A stretch of 64,000 nucleotides of DNA from Georhizobium profundi (GTDB lineage Bacteria > Pseudomonadota > Alphaproteobacteria > Rhizobiales > Rhizobiaceae). The notes beneath the pieces are model-generated. The model saw only the letters and a list, made by a program, of their open reading frames with translations. It was not told the origin of the DNA and did no database searches. The position numbers and the translations under genes are program-made. The first letter of the stretch is position 1, and every line of letters begins with the position of its first letter. Shown here piece after piece: positions 29,361 to 36,458 of the stretch. The stretch is from the NCBI RefSeq assembly GCF_003952725.1, contig NZ_CP032509.1, positions 2,566,001-2,630,000 on the forward strand, read 5' to 3'.

Positions 29361-29423
29361 CATCCGTCGGATTGCTGGCGGTGTCCGACTCTGATCTACT
29401 CAATCTGCTTGGGAGGGCAGCTT

Positions 29424-30722
29424 ATGACCGCAGAGATCGCGATCATGAACAAGACGGCTATTGCACTGGCTGCAGATAGCAAGGTCACGCTGAATGTTGG
29501 CGGTCAGCAAAAGACGTACGACACGGTCGATAAACTCTTTTCTCTGTCGAAGTCGGAGCCGATGGGGGCGATGATCTACGGCAACGCTGAGTTCATGGGG
29601 TTCCCTTGGGAAACCATCATCAAAGAGTATCGACGGCGGGATCCGCGCAAAAAATTCGATACCGTATTCGACTGGGCCGACGACCTCTTAAAGTTCCTGA
29701 CCACGTTCTTCAGCTTCTCGGTCGAGGACGAGCGAGCCTTTATGAGACAGCTGGCCGGCAGTACGGTCAGGCGCGTTTTGGGCCGCTGGTTCGAATATCA
29801 GAAACAGTATGGTTCCGCCGACGAAGACGTCATGTCGGATCTGCTCGAAGAGCTTCAAACCCATATCCAAGAGTGGGAAGACGAAGAAGACTTCCTCAAC
29901 GATCAGGAATGGGCGTCTATCCAGGAAGCGGCGACTAACGCCATCAACGAATGGCTGGGCGATCAGATATTTGAGAATGAGCCAGCTCTAAGGACTGCAG
30001 CGCATCGGTTGGCAGAATTGTCTATACGCAAGCTGCGGCCGTCTCCAGCGCACTCCGGCCTCGTGGTCGCAGGCTTCGGTGAGAAGGAGCTTCTTCCATC
30101 ACTTGTAGCTTATGAGGTCGATGGAATTCTGGGCGGGAAGCTTAAGTGTCGAAAATGCGCAAACTACGATACGACGCGCGTCAGCACCGGCATGATCCGG
30201 CCATTCGCCCAATCAGACATGGTCTACCGCTTCATGGAGGGTATCGATCCAGCTTACGCTGTCGAGCTTCATGAAAGCATCTACAGCTTGCTGCTGAAGA
30301 ACACAGTTGCGACCGCTGAGGCTTTTGGTCATTCGTCAGAACAGATCGCGGACAATCAGGAAGCACTTGAGTCGGCCGTCGCCTCGGCCGTCGAGTCGTT
30401 CATGGAAGAAAGTCGGAAACATCGCTGGGAACAGTACGCGCAGCCAATTATTGATATGGCGAAGATGTTGCCTAAGGATGAGCTTGCGCACATGGCAGAG
30501 TCGCTGGTGAGCCTTACCTCTCTCCAGCGACGAGTGTCGCGCGATATTGAGACGGTCGGAGGCGCAATCGACGTGGCTGTGATATCGAAGGGTGACGGTT
30601 TTGTCTGGATCAAGCGAAAGCACTATTTCAACCCTGATCGCAACTTGCGTTTTGTGAGCGGGTATTTTTCAGAGTATGGGGCGACGTCAAAGATGGATGG
30701 AGGATCTGATGACGACAGCTGA
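29424..30722 (+). CDS. Proteasome-like N-terminal-nucleophile hydrolase, phage accessory
   Basis: 432-aa protein that I do not know by name. Its first 40 residues resemble beta-type proteasome/HslV subunits: after Met removal Thr1 would be exposed (M-TAEIAIMNKTAIALAADSK). Asp falls exactly at position 17 and Lys at 36 (TVDKLFSLSK), close to the catalytic Thr1-Asp17-Lys33 of proteasomes. MGAMIYGNAEFMGFPWETII follows, then a long acidic, helix-rich middle (EEDFLNDQEWASIQ) and a C-terminal segment (GGAIDVAVISKGDGFVWIKR) that returns to an Ntn-like strand pattern. It is about twice the size of HslV. ATG 29424 follows GGGAGG. It overlaps the next gene by 14 bp and sits in the spot beside the integrase where phages carry accessory genes. 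Confidence 0.6.
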   Translation: MTAEIAIMNKTAIALAADSKVTLNVGGQQKTYDTVDKLFSLSKSEPMGAMIYGNAEFMGFPWETIIKEYRRRDPRKKFDTVFDWADDLLKFLTTFFSFSVEDERAFMRQLAGSTVRRVLGRWFEYQKQYGSADEDVMSDLLEELQTHIQEWEDEEDFLNDQEWASIQEAATNAINEWLGDQIFENEPALRTAAHRLAELSIRKLRPSPAHSGLVVAGFGEKELLPSLVAYEVDGILGGKLKCRKCANYDTTRVSTGMIRPFAQSDMVYRFMEGIDPAYAVELHESIYSLLLKNTVATAEAFGHSSEQIADNQEALESAVASAVESFMEESRKHRWEQYAQPIIDMAKMLPKDELAHMAESLVSLTSLQRRVSRDIETVGGAIDVAVISKGDGFVWIKRKHYFNPDRNLRFVSGYFSEYGATSKMDGGSDDDS

Positions 30723-30909
30723 ACAGCGTTTCATCTCGACTGGCAGGCGTGAAGCTTCTGACTCTCAACTCCCATTGATCGTACAAAAGCGGCAACTGGA
30801 GCAGTCTGCAGAAGCCATATCAGCCAAGGCAGCAGAGGCCTTCAAAAAGACTCTGGTGGAAGAATTGGCGAGAGCCAAGGGCCATAAAAGGAAGATGGTC
30901 CAGCGCTAG
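30709..30909 (+). CDS. Small helical protein coupled to the Ntn-hydrolase gene
   Basis: 66-aa protein with ATG inside the end of the preceding gene, preceded by GGAGGAT, indicating translational coupling. It is highly charged and helical (QLEQSAEAISAKAAEAFKK) with a basic C-terminus (KGHKRKMVQR). No family recognised. It could be a regulator, inhibitor or substrate adaptor of the hydrolase; only the coupling supports that. Confidence 0.65.
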   Translation: MTTAEQRFISTGRREASDSQLPLIVQKRQLEQSAEAISAKAAEAFKKTLVEELARAKGHKRKMVQR

Positions 30910-31001
30910 GCGTTGACCAGATTTTGCACGCTCTGTTTGGCAGCGCTGATCGCCGCCTCCGTCGCGAAGCCGCTTAAGCTCGCTTTTCCTCGGAGCGTCG
31001 T

Positions 31002-31823
31002 CTAATCGAGTTCGATCGTGTGATGAAAGTTTGTCACCGCGTATGCGATGACATCGTCGCCGCGAACTTGGGCTGTGACATCGACGACGAAGCCATAGCG
31101 ATAGGCGTTGTCCTCTCCCTCGCGGATCACCGCTCTGATTTCCTGCTCGGCCATTTCTGAGGCGTAGAGGACCGGCTTGTCCTTCGGTGAAAAATCCCGA
31201 ACGATGACGCGCTCCCCAGACCTTTTGTTGATTGCGGCGTCGTGCACATCCGTGCGCGTGTAAACCATGAGCGTTCTGGCCTTGGAGACCGGGTCGGGCT
31301 TCGCCAGCATCTTCCGTCGATCGTCGATCGTCTGCTGTGCCGATCTCGCCTCTATCGAGCTGAATTCAAAAGATGCACGGATGCCGCGCTGATTATCCTC
31401 GAAGACGGCGGCCTCGAGCCGATGGCTGCCGACCGGATCGGAAACGATCGATTCTGTTGCGTCGAGAAAATCTTTCAGTTCACCGGAATTTTCGAGCTCG
31501 CCGGGAGGGACATCGTTGTTGATAAGCGACTTTAGCCGGCGGCCCCATCGCTTTACAAAATCCTCAAGTATTAGGATCTGGCTCATATGCTCAGTGGAGG
31601 CTTTCGCCGTCAACATGAGGCCTGTGATCAGATCTGCCTCGATGCATCCGCTTCGGACTTCTCGAACATAAATCCGCGGGTCGGCTTTTGCTCCGGGATA
31701 TTCGTCTTTGACAAAACGCTCGAATTCGTTGGCGATAGACGTGAAAGCGCCGACGAAATCCGCCAGTTCGACGGGCTCCGCAGTGTCGAGCTTCAATCTC
31801 AGATGTGCAGGCTGTTCCCCCAT
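31002..31823 (-). CDS. Conserved hypothetical protein, leftward strand
   Basis: 273 aa from MGEQPAHLRLKLDT. Soluble, mixed alpha/beta, with stretches that look conserved (VELADFVGAFTSIANEFERF, DPRIYVREVRSGCIEADLI, ILEDFVKRWGRRLKSLINN). The C-terminal half has repeated beta strands (GFVVDVTAQVRGDDVIAYAV). Function is unknown. It faces the Ntn-hydrolase cassette tail to tail and is last in the leftward series, though a 57-bp gap separates it from the next gene. Confidence 0.75.
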   Translation of the reverse strand: MGEQPAHLRLKLDTAEPVELADFVGAFTSIANEFERFVKDEYPGAKADPRIYVREVRSGCIEADLITGLMLTAKASTEHMSQILILEDFVKRWGRRLKSLINNDVPPGELENSGELKDFLDATESIVSDPVGSHRLEAAVFEDNQRGIRASFEFSSIEARSAQQTIDDRRKMLAKPDPVSKARTLMVYTRTDVHDAAINKRSGERVIVRDFSPKDKPVLYASEMAEQEIRAVIREGEDNAYRYGFVVDVTAQVRGDDVIAYAVTNFHHTIELD

Positions 31824-31880
31824 AAGTTGAAGGTACGATTTTTTCGACCAATGTCTATTGGATCGGAAACCCATAGTTAA

Positions 31881-32126
31881 TCACGATGCGGCTTGGCTGT
31901 GGCCGCGACGTGTCTTCAGCCTCGACGTCGCTGCGGCGATGACGGCCTCTTCTTCCTTGAGGCGTCCAAGCTCGCTCTCAAGTCGCTTCCACAGCGGCAC
32001 GGCAAGATGGGCGTCGGGGCCAGATTTCGACATGATCCATGCCAGCGTGTCGAGGGCTTTCTCGACACGCTCCGCCGTGACCGGCTTGCGCCGGCGGGGT
32101 TTATGGGCATGGACCGCATTCCGCAT
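31881..32126 (-). CDS. Small hypothetical phage protein
   Basis: 81 aa, basic at both ends (HKPRRRKPVTAERVEKAL; KTRRGHSQ) with a helical centre (WKRLESELGRLKEEEAVIAA). No family recognised. It lies 12 bp after the zinc-ribbon gene in the leftward operon. Confidence 0.6.
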   Translation of the reverse strand: MRNAVHAHKPRRRKPVTAERVEKALDTLAWIMSKSGPDAHLAVPLWKRLESELGRLKEEEAVIAAATSRLKTRRGHSQAAS

Positions 32127-32138
32127 GATCGGTTGGCC

Positions 32139-32426
32139 TCAGATTAGAGAGCCGCGCCGATCGGCGCTGGCGCATGAAGGGCAGGTGTGGGTGTAGGACT
32201 GGGCCTTCGCGCCGCCGGCGATGCGTGGTGGTTTCCCGAAAAGGTCGCTGGTGTCGCGATCGTGGCCGGCAGCTCCTGCGGCCGGGATCTTGCGGACGAT
32301 CCACCCGGCCGCCTTGGCATCGGCGACCATTACGCGGAAGTCTTCCTCGGCGTAGGTGTTGGGATAGGCGGCGGGGCAGGCATCGCAGTTGATTTGCATT
32401 CGCTGGTCGTGGCGGGCGATGCTCAT
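32139..32426 (-). CDS. Small zinc-ribbon-like phage protein
   Basis: 95 aa with paired cysteine motifs at both ends (QINCDACPAAYP and HTCPSCAS), suggesting one zinc site. The middle contains ADAKAAGWIVRKIPAAG. Start ATG overlaps the upstream stop as ATGA. Function is unknown. Confidence 0.7.
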   Translation of the reverse strand: MSIARHDQRMQINCDACPAAYPNTYAEEDFRVMVADAKAAGWIVRKIPAAGAAGHDRDTSDLFGKPPRIAGGAKAQSYTHTCPSCASADRRGSLI

Positions 32427-32782
32427 GCCGCCACCTCGTTGACGAGATGCAGCAGAACGTCGGCATGGCAGGGCGCACCGGCCCGGCACCAGCACGCGAG
32501 GTTCTTGCCCTTGAGTTCCAGGCCGTGATGATTGATCTGGTCGCGGACTGCTTTCAGCGTCGCCATGTCAGGATCTTTGCTGACGCGCATCAGGCCGGCG
32601 AGGAGCGCTCGATAGTAATCGACGCATTCGGCGGCCGTGCCGTGCAAGCCGACGACGAACGGATTTCCCCATGGCCCCGGCCGGGCGACGGACACGCATT
32701 CCAAACCGTTGACGGATCTCGAATGGGCGTGGAGATCGAAGCCCTTGCGCCGGGACAGCTGCAGGCGAACGGGTTTAGTCAT
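32423..32782 (-). CDS. DUF4326 domain protein
   Basis: 119 aa matching the DUF4326 pattern (PF14216): VQLSRRKGFD-like start, then VARPGPWGNPFVVG, ECVDYYRALLAG and the C-terminal GKNLACWCRAGAPCHADVLL with its conserved cysteine/histidine cluster. The family is common in phages and of unknown activity. It overlaps neighbours on both sides by ATGA junctions, so it is translated as part of a coupled operon with the DUF5131 gene. Confidence 0.85.
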   Translation of the reverse strand: MTKPVRLQLSRRKGFDLHAHSRSVNGLECVSVARPGPWGNPFVVGLHGTAAECVDYYRALLAGLMRVSKDPDMATLKAVRDQINHHGLELKGKNLACWCRAGAPCHADVLLHLVNEVAA

Positions 32783-33936
32783 AGCGCCGGCACCTCGCGA
32801 AGAGCCGGAAAGGCGTCGTAGATGTCGCCGTCCAGCTCCCGGCCGGCGCGCTTCTTGCCGAGCTTGAACATCTTCATAGGTTCGGTGCCATGCAGAAACG
32901 CGTTGCGATCGACGATGCCGTGTCGACTGCCGTCCCCGTGCAGCACATGCGTTTCCACGAGCGACTGACGAGTCGCTTCCGGATGCCGCTCGCTCCGCGG
33001 CGGATAGCAGCCTTCGATCTGATCTTCCGACATCTGACTGACGGCGGCCCACTCGCCCCACTGCTTGAACAAGAATGGCACATTGGCCTCGGCGCACTGG
33101 TCGCGGATTGAACGAACCCAGACGGGATGCATTGGTCGTGCCGACGAACCGCTTTCGCCGCCGGCGACGACCCAGTCGATGGTCCGGCGCGGCTGATCGA
33201 CCGGTTCGACATCGGGTTCTCTCCACCAAGTGGCAGACCGAAAGCCCAGATTGTTGAGAGCGTCGACACAATAGCTGACCTTGTTCTGGTCGTATCGGAT
33301 CCGGCGCAGATCAAGAGGTCCAAGCAGCGGCTCGGCGGAGATCCAGCGGATAGCAGCGGGCGTGGCGAGAAGATCCGGGATGCGCTCATCGGCGCGCTTC
33401 TGATCCTCGACGCTCACGCCGAGCCAGACGTTGGGCAGGGCATGCTGCACTGTGTCGATGATTTGGTCGAACAACGAGTCGGGATCGTTCGCGCCCCAAT
33501 GCCAAGTGCCCCACCTAGCGACATCGCCCGCCCTTGCTGGCAATGCGGTGAAGTATGCCCGCATCCGGTCGGCGCGCTTGGTCAGCACCTGGAACGTGTG
33601 CTGCGGGGCAAGCGCCATGACGGCGAAGATCTGGTCGATCCACTCGTCTGGCACGCTCTCGTGGAAGAGATCGCCATGGGCGCAGACGAAGATCCTGCGC
33701 GGCTGTTTCCAGCTCAGTGGCTGACGGAGTGCGCTCTTGTTGAACCGCAGCTCACCGTTCCAGACTGGCCCGGCCTTGCTGTCGATCGTAAGGCCGGCGC
33801 GCGAGGGATGGTTGCGCAGGCGGGTGCCGGCGAGGCGCATGGCGTAGCAATTGGTGCAGCCGGGCGAGACGACGGAACAGCCGGTGATCGGGTTCCAGGT
33901 GGCGTCAGTCCATTCGATGGCGGTTTTGTCAGCCAT
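32779..33936 (-). CDS. DUF5131 / phage Gp37-Gp68 family protein
   Basis: 385-aa member of the phage Gp37/Gp68 family (PF07505). The N-terminal three-cysteine motif is IEWTDATWNPITGCSVVSPG followed by CTNCYA, resembling a radical-SAM cluster loop; FVCAHGDLFHESVPDEWI, WLGVSVEDQKRADERI and WVVAGGESGSSARPMHP are further family lines. Biochemical role is unknown. In other genomes a TcmP-type partner is often adjacent; I see none here. Start 33936 (MADKTAIEW) is conserved; it overlaps the upstream gene by 8 bp. Confidence 0.9.
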   Translation of the reverse strand: MADKTAIEWTDATWNPITGCSVVSPGCTNCYAMRLAGTRLRNHPSRAGLTIDSKAGPVWNGELRFNKSALRQPLSWKQPRRIFVCAHGDLFHESVPDEWIDQIFAVMALAPQHTFQVLTKRADRMRAYFTALPARAGDVARWGTWHWGANDPDSLFDQIIDTVQHALPNVWLGVSVEDQKRADERIPDLLATPAAIRWISAEPLLGPLDLRRIRYDQNKVSYCVDALNNLGFRSATWWREPDVEPVDQPRRTIDWVVAGGESGSSARPMHPVWVRSIRDQCAEANVPFLFKQWGEWAAVSQMSEDQIEGCYPPRSERHPEATRQSLVETHVLHGDGSRHGIVDRNAFLHGTEPMKMFKLGKKRAGRELDGDIYDAFPALREVPAL

Positions 33937-34138
33937 GAGGCTCTCCGGGTTTTCTGATGAGGGCGGCGCGGCGCATGACGTCGTGCAGGAAGCGCAGATC
34001 GTCGTCGGTCGGGGCGCGATCGAAGATGAAGAACAGCGCGCGTTCATTGTCCTCTAGACGGCCCGCGCCTAGGCAGCGCAGGAATGGGTCTTGGCTCTCG
34101 GGGAAAGGTAGAACCTTGCCTGTCGGCTCGTCTGTCAC
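33929..34138 (-). CDS. Small phage protein, GTG start
   Basis: 69 aa (VTDEPTGKVLPFPESQDPFL). The GTG at 34138 overlaps the upstream stop as GTGA. C-terminal half is helical and basic (DDLRFLHDVMRRAALIRK). No family recognised. The longer in-frame ATG at 34327 would overlap the neighbour by 190 bp and is rejected. Confidence 0.6.
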   Translation of the reverse strand: MTDEPTGKVLPFPESQDPFLRCLGAGRLEDNERALFFIFDRAPTDDDLRFLHDVMRRAALIRKPGEPHG

Positions 34139-34758
34139 TGCTTTCTCCACGCTTCGAACCGGGCGCGCAGTTCTCGCCAGCGGGCGGCTGCGGCTTCGTC
34201 GGAATTGAGGTGTTTGCGGCTGGTGATTGAAAGCGCCCACCGCAGCATGTCGGCGGCGGCGCCGGCGTTGGGACAGGGTTTTTCCATCAGTTCGGACAGG
34301 AATTGCTGGAAGGCGGCCTCGTCGCACTTCATGGAGGCCTCGGCAGCGTAGTTTCGGTGCCGGTTGTCGTCTGGCCGCGCCTCGGGTGCCCCGTGCGAGA
34401 TCTGGCTGGCATCGCGATGCGCGTGAAGGTCCGCCGGCGGGGCCGAAGGTTGGCCTGCCAATTCAAGCGTGTTGCGATACCAGCCAATCTCCCGCTCGAG
34501 CCGCTTGATGCGGTCGGCGGCCCGCCTGACGAGGCCGACGAGAAACCAGATGTCATCATGTGCACGGGCAAGGAATTCGGCAAGGCCGTGGCCGACGTGA
34601 CGATCCAGGACGGCGATGCGGCCGCTCTCGCGGGTCGCCGGCTCCACGCCTTCCAATGCGAGGCTGCGGTCCTTCTCGACGACAAGCGTGAGAGTGCAGC
34701 CGTCGCCCATGCGGGCTTCGATCGCTCTCAATCGCTTGGCGTCTTCGGAAGGCTGCAT
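34135..34758 (-). CDS. Hypothetical phage protein
   Basis: 207 aa from MQPSEDAKRLRAIEARMGDG. The first 115 residues contain a helix-rich segment (DDIWFLVGLVRRAADRIKRL), followed by a disordered His/Asp-rich linker and a second helical unit (EAAFQQFLSELMEKPCPNAG). The last part resembles short stand-alone phage proteins, so it may be a fusion. Unknown function. Start and stop overlap both neighbours. Confidence 0.65.
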   Translation of the reverse strand: MQPSEDAKRLRAIEARMGDGCTLTLVVEKDRSLALEGVEPATRESGRIAVLDRHVGHGLAEFLARAHDDIWFLVGLVRRAADRIKRLEREIGWYRNTLELAGQPSAPPADLHAHRDASQISHGAPEARPDDNRHRNYAAEASMKCDEAAFQQFLSELMEKPCPNAGAAADMLRWALSITSRKHLNSDEAAAARWRELRARFEAWRKQ

Positions 34759-35042
34759 CAGACGCGGCGCTCCACCTCGTAGGCGCGCGCGTCCATGATT
34801 GTCTGCTGCGTGAGCTGCCCCATCGCGAAGCCGATCGCGAAGATGGCGCCGGCAAGGATCGTGACGAGGACAGCATCGGTGATGCTCTTGGTCTGCATCG
34901 CGGCCAGCTGCTTGCCCTCTTCGGTCGGAACGACCATGGGCGGAAGCGTCTCGTCGTTGGCCGGGCGGCGAACCGGATGCTCGATGTCGCCGAGGCAGGC
35001 GTCGACCAGTGAAAAGCTTGTGCTGGGGAAGCGCGCCTTCAT
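34758..35042 (-). CDS. Small phage protein with one membrane segment
   Basis: 94 aa with a single predicted transmembrane helix (DAVLVTILAGAIFAIGFAMG, about residues 56-75) after a soluble N-terminal half. TGATG junction with the next gene. Expressed from the repressor-controlled leftward promoter; function is unknown. Confidence 0.65.
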   Translation of the reverse strand: MKARFPSTSFSLVDACLGDIEHPVRRPANDETLPPMVVPTEEGKQLAAMQTKSITDAVLVTILAGAIFAIGFAMGQLTQQTIMDARAYEVERRV

Positions 35043-35305
35043 CGCACGACACTCCGCACGGACGCGCGGCGGGCGCGCTTGGCGGCAACGGGTGCCAGGC
35101 GGGCGATGAGGGCCGGCGAAGCGCCGGTGCGGCCGGCGAGCAGTTCAACGGTGACGCTGACACCGGAACCGGCGAAGACCCGCATATCGTCGGCCATGCG
35201 ATCGATGAGGCGTTCGCGCATGCCCGTCAAGCAGCTTGGTGCGCAGGATTGGCGAGGAGTTCGGCCCTGCGGCTGTGCAGCTGGGCGGTACTGATTGCGG
35301 ATCAT
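35039..35305 (-). CDS. First gene of leftward phage operon
   Basis: 88-aa basic protein (MIRNQYRPAAQPQGRTPRQS start; C-terminal RLAPVAAKRARRASVRSVVR). The ATG at 35305 has a strong AGGAG site that is buried in a 7-bp hairpin. A shorter start at 35221 (MRERLIDRM) is possible. No family recognised. It opens a series of at least seven overlapping genes. Confidence 0.6.
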   Translation of the reverse strand: MIRNQYRPAAQPQGRTPRQSCAPSCLTGMRERLIDRMADDMRVFAGSGVSVTVELLAGRTGASPALIARLAPVAAKRARRASVRSVVR

Positions 35306-35309
35306 CGCA

Positions 35310-35329
35310 GTCTCCTGAAAAGAGGAGAC
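35310..35329 (-). promoter_or_regulatory. Hairpin sequestering the ribosome site of the leftward operon
   Basis: On the minus strand GTCTCCT-CTTTTC-AGGAGAC, a perfect 7-bp inverted repeat whose 3' arm is the AGGAG Shine-Dalgarno sequence 4 nt before the ATG at 35305. Opening of this stem would be needed for translation. Confidence 0.6.
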
Positions 35330-35395
35330 CGCGCGGCTTACCTTGGGAGGAGAGCGAGGGGCCGCGCGGCCGTTCCGCAGGGAGGGAACGGCCAG

Positions 35396-35423
35396 AGCAT
35401 ATACGCATGCGTATAACTGTCAA
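35396..35423 (-). promoter_or_regulatory. Leftward early promoter (PL-like)
   Basis: Consensus -35 TTGACA (35423-35418) and -10 TATGCT (35401-35396) with 16-bp spacing, reading leftwards. One operator fills the spacer and a second abuts the -35, so the repressor would occlude it completely. It drives the 35305-32139 operon. Confidence 0.7.
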
Positions 35424-35436
35424 TACCTATGCGTAT
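35401..35436. promoter_or_regulatory. Repressor operator pair at leftward promoter
   Basis: Perfect palindrome ATACGCATGCGTAT at 35401-35414 and ATACCTATGCGTAT at 35423-35436, centres 22 bp apart. The same 14-mer recurs on the other side of the repressor gene. Confidence 0.75.
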
Positions 35437-35451
35437 AGGAATATTTTTAGA

Positions 35452-36126
35452 TCAGGTTGTGAACTTGCCCACGTACCTGCCGATGATCTGGATTTCGCTC
35501 AGCATGAGATTGCGACGAGCATGTTTCTGGTTGTCGGAGATGATGGAGATCTCGATGTCATCGTCTCCAGGACGTGAAACAACTTCGAGGCGCTTTACGA
35601 TGACACCGCCAAACTCGTCGGCCATCGCATAAATACCCGGAGGCGACGGAACGAGGTGTCTCAAGTCGACGAATATGACGTCGCCATCATCCAGGGTTGG
35701 AGCCATGGAATCGCCTTGGACGGGGAATGCAGCAAGATCACGAGAGCGCGCATTAAACCGGCTAAGCAGCCACTCCGGCAGTTTCCATGTGTCTCTGATG
35801 GCTTCCTTGGAAAAGATCATGCCGCCTTTGTTGGCGACTGCCTCGACCATGGTGAGGCCGCCGCCTCCGAGGCCTCCCGTGACGTTGATCTCCGGGATTT
35901 CGTTATGACCAGCGGAAATGCCGGGCGCAGAATGCTCGTTGTCCATCTGGATGAGGTCGTTTTCGCGTGCGAGTTCTTCGATGCGAAGACGGTTTTCGTG
36001 CTCGATTTTGACATCCTTAGTCAGCCAGCGCGAGATCGTCGGCTGCTTGACGTCCAGTTCTTGAGCCATGCGGGCCTGGCTGTAGCCCTTGTTAAGCAGG
36101 GCGCGGAGGAGCGATTTGTGATCCAT
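35452..36126 (-). CDS. CI-like phage repressor, LexA/S24 type
   Basis: 224-aa repressor. The N-terminal HTH is YSQARMAQELDVKQPTISRW; a Gly-rich linker (GGLGGGGLTMV) follows; the C-terminal S24 domain has the catalytic Ser in FPVQGDSMAPTLDDGDVIF and Lys in GGVIVKRLEV. Self-cleavage stimulated by RecA would link the prophage to the SOS response, as in lambdoid phages. The gene is flanked on both sides by operator pairs, so it represses leftward and rightward promoters and probably itself. Confidence 0.92.
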   Translation of the reverse strand: MDHKSLLRALLNKGYSQARMAQELDVKQPTISRWLTKDVKIEHENRLRIEELARENDLIQMDNEHSAPGISAGHNEIPEINVTGGLGGGGLTMVEAVANKGGMIFSKEAIRDTWKLPEWLLSRFNARSRDLAAFPVQGDSMAPTLDDGDVIFVDLRHLVPSPPGIYAMADEFGGVIVKRLEVVSRPGDDDIEISIISDNQKHARRNLMLSEIQIIGRYVGKFTT

Positions 36127-36161
36127 AGGAAATCGCTAAATCTGGCCGAATGCGCAGTAAA

Positions 36162-36207
36162 ATACGCGTAGGTATAAAAAGCTTGCCTGTTTGATACCTA
36201 TGCGTAT
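36162..36207. promoter_or_regulatory. Repressor operator pair between cI-like and cro-like genes
   Basis: ATACGCGTAGGTAT (36162-36175) and ATACCTATGCGTAT (36194-36207), centres 32 bp apart, about three helical turns. The second lies between the -35 and -10 of the rightward promoter; the first covers the probable cI promoter. Confidence 0.75.
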
Positions 36208-36210
36208 ATA
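36183..36210 (+). promoter_or_regulatory. Rightward early promoter (PR-like)
   Basis: -35 TTGCCT at 36183-36188 and -10 TATATA at 36205-36210, 16 bp apart. The expected start point is only a few bases before the cro-like ATG at 36220, giving a leaderless or nearly leaderless mRNA. Confidence 0.65.
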
Positions 36211-36219
36211 CGTGTCGGC

Positions 36220-36444
36220 ATGATCAACCCGATTCTCCATGTTCGGACGTCTGTGCTCAACCTGACACAGGCTGCGCTTGCGGAATTGACCGGCACCAAG
36301 CAGGCGACGGTCAGCCGCTGGGAGCGTGGCGAGTTGTATCCCGATCTCCGACATTTGGCCCGTATCAGGCAAGAGATCCGCTCTCGCGGTCTTGCGTGGG
36401 ATGACTCGATTTTCTTCGAGCCACCCAAGGAGGCTGCCGAATGA
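36220..36444 (+). CDS. Cro-like regulator
   Basis: 74-aa HTH protein. The helix-turn-helix is LTQAALAELTGTKQATVSRW, followed by RGELYPDLRHLARIRQEI. Size, divergence from the CI-like gene and the shared operators fit a Cro role. No Shine-Dalgarno is seen before the ATG, consistent with leaderless translation. Confidence 0.82.
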   Translation: MINPILHVRTSVLNLTQAALAELTGTKQATVSRWERGELYPDLRHLARIRQEIRSRGLAWDDSIFFEPPKEAAE

Positions 36445-36458
36445 ACCTTCTTCGTTTC

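Noticed and set aside
35368..35393. 9-bp inverted repeat GGCCGTTCC / GGAACGGCC as terminator or attenuator
   Set aside because: Its upstream arm would lie before the expected leftward start point, so the full hairpin is probably not transcribed; no U tract.
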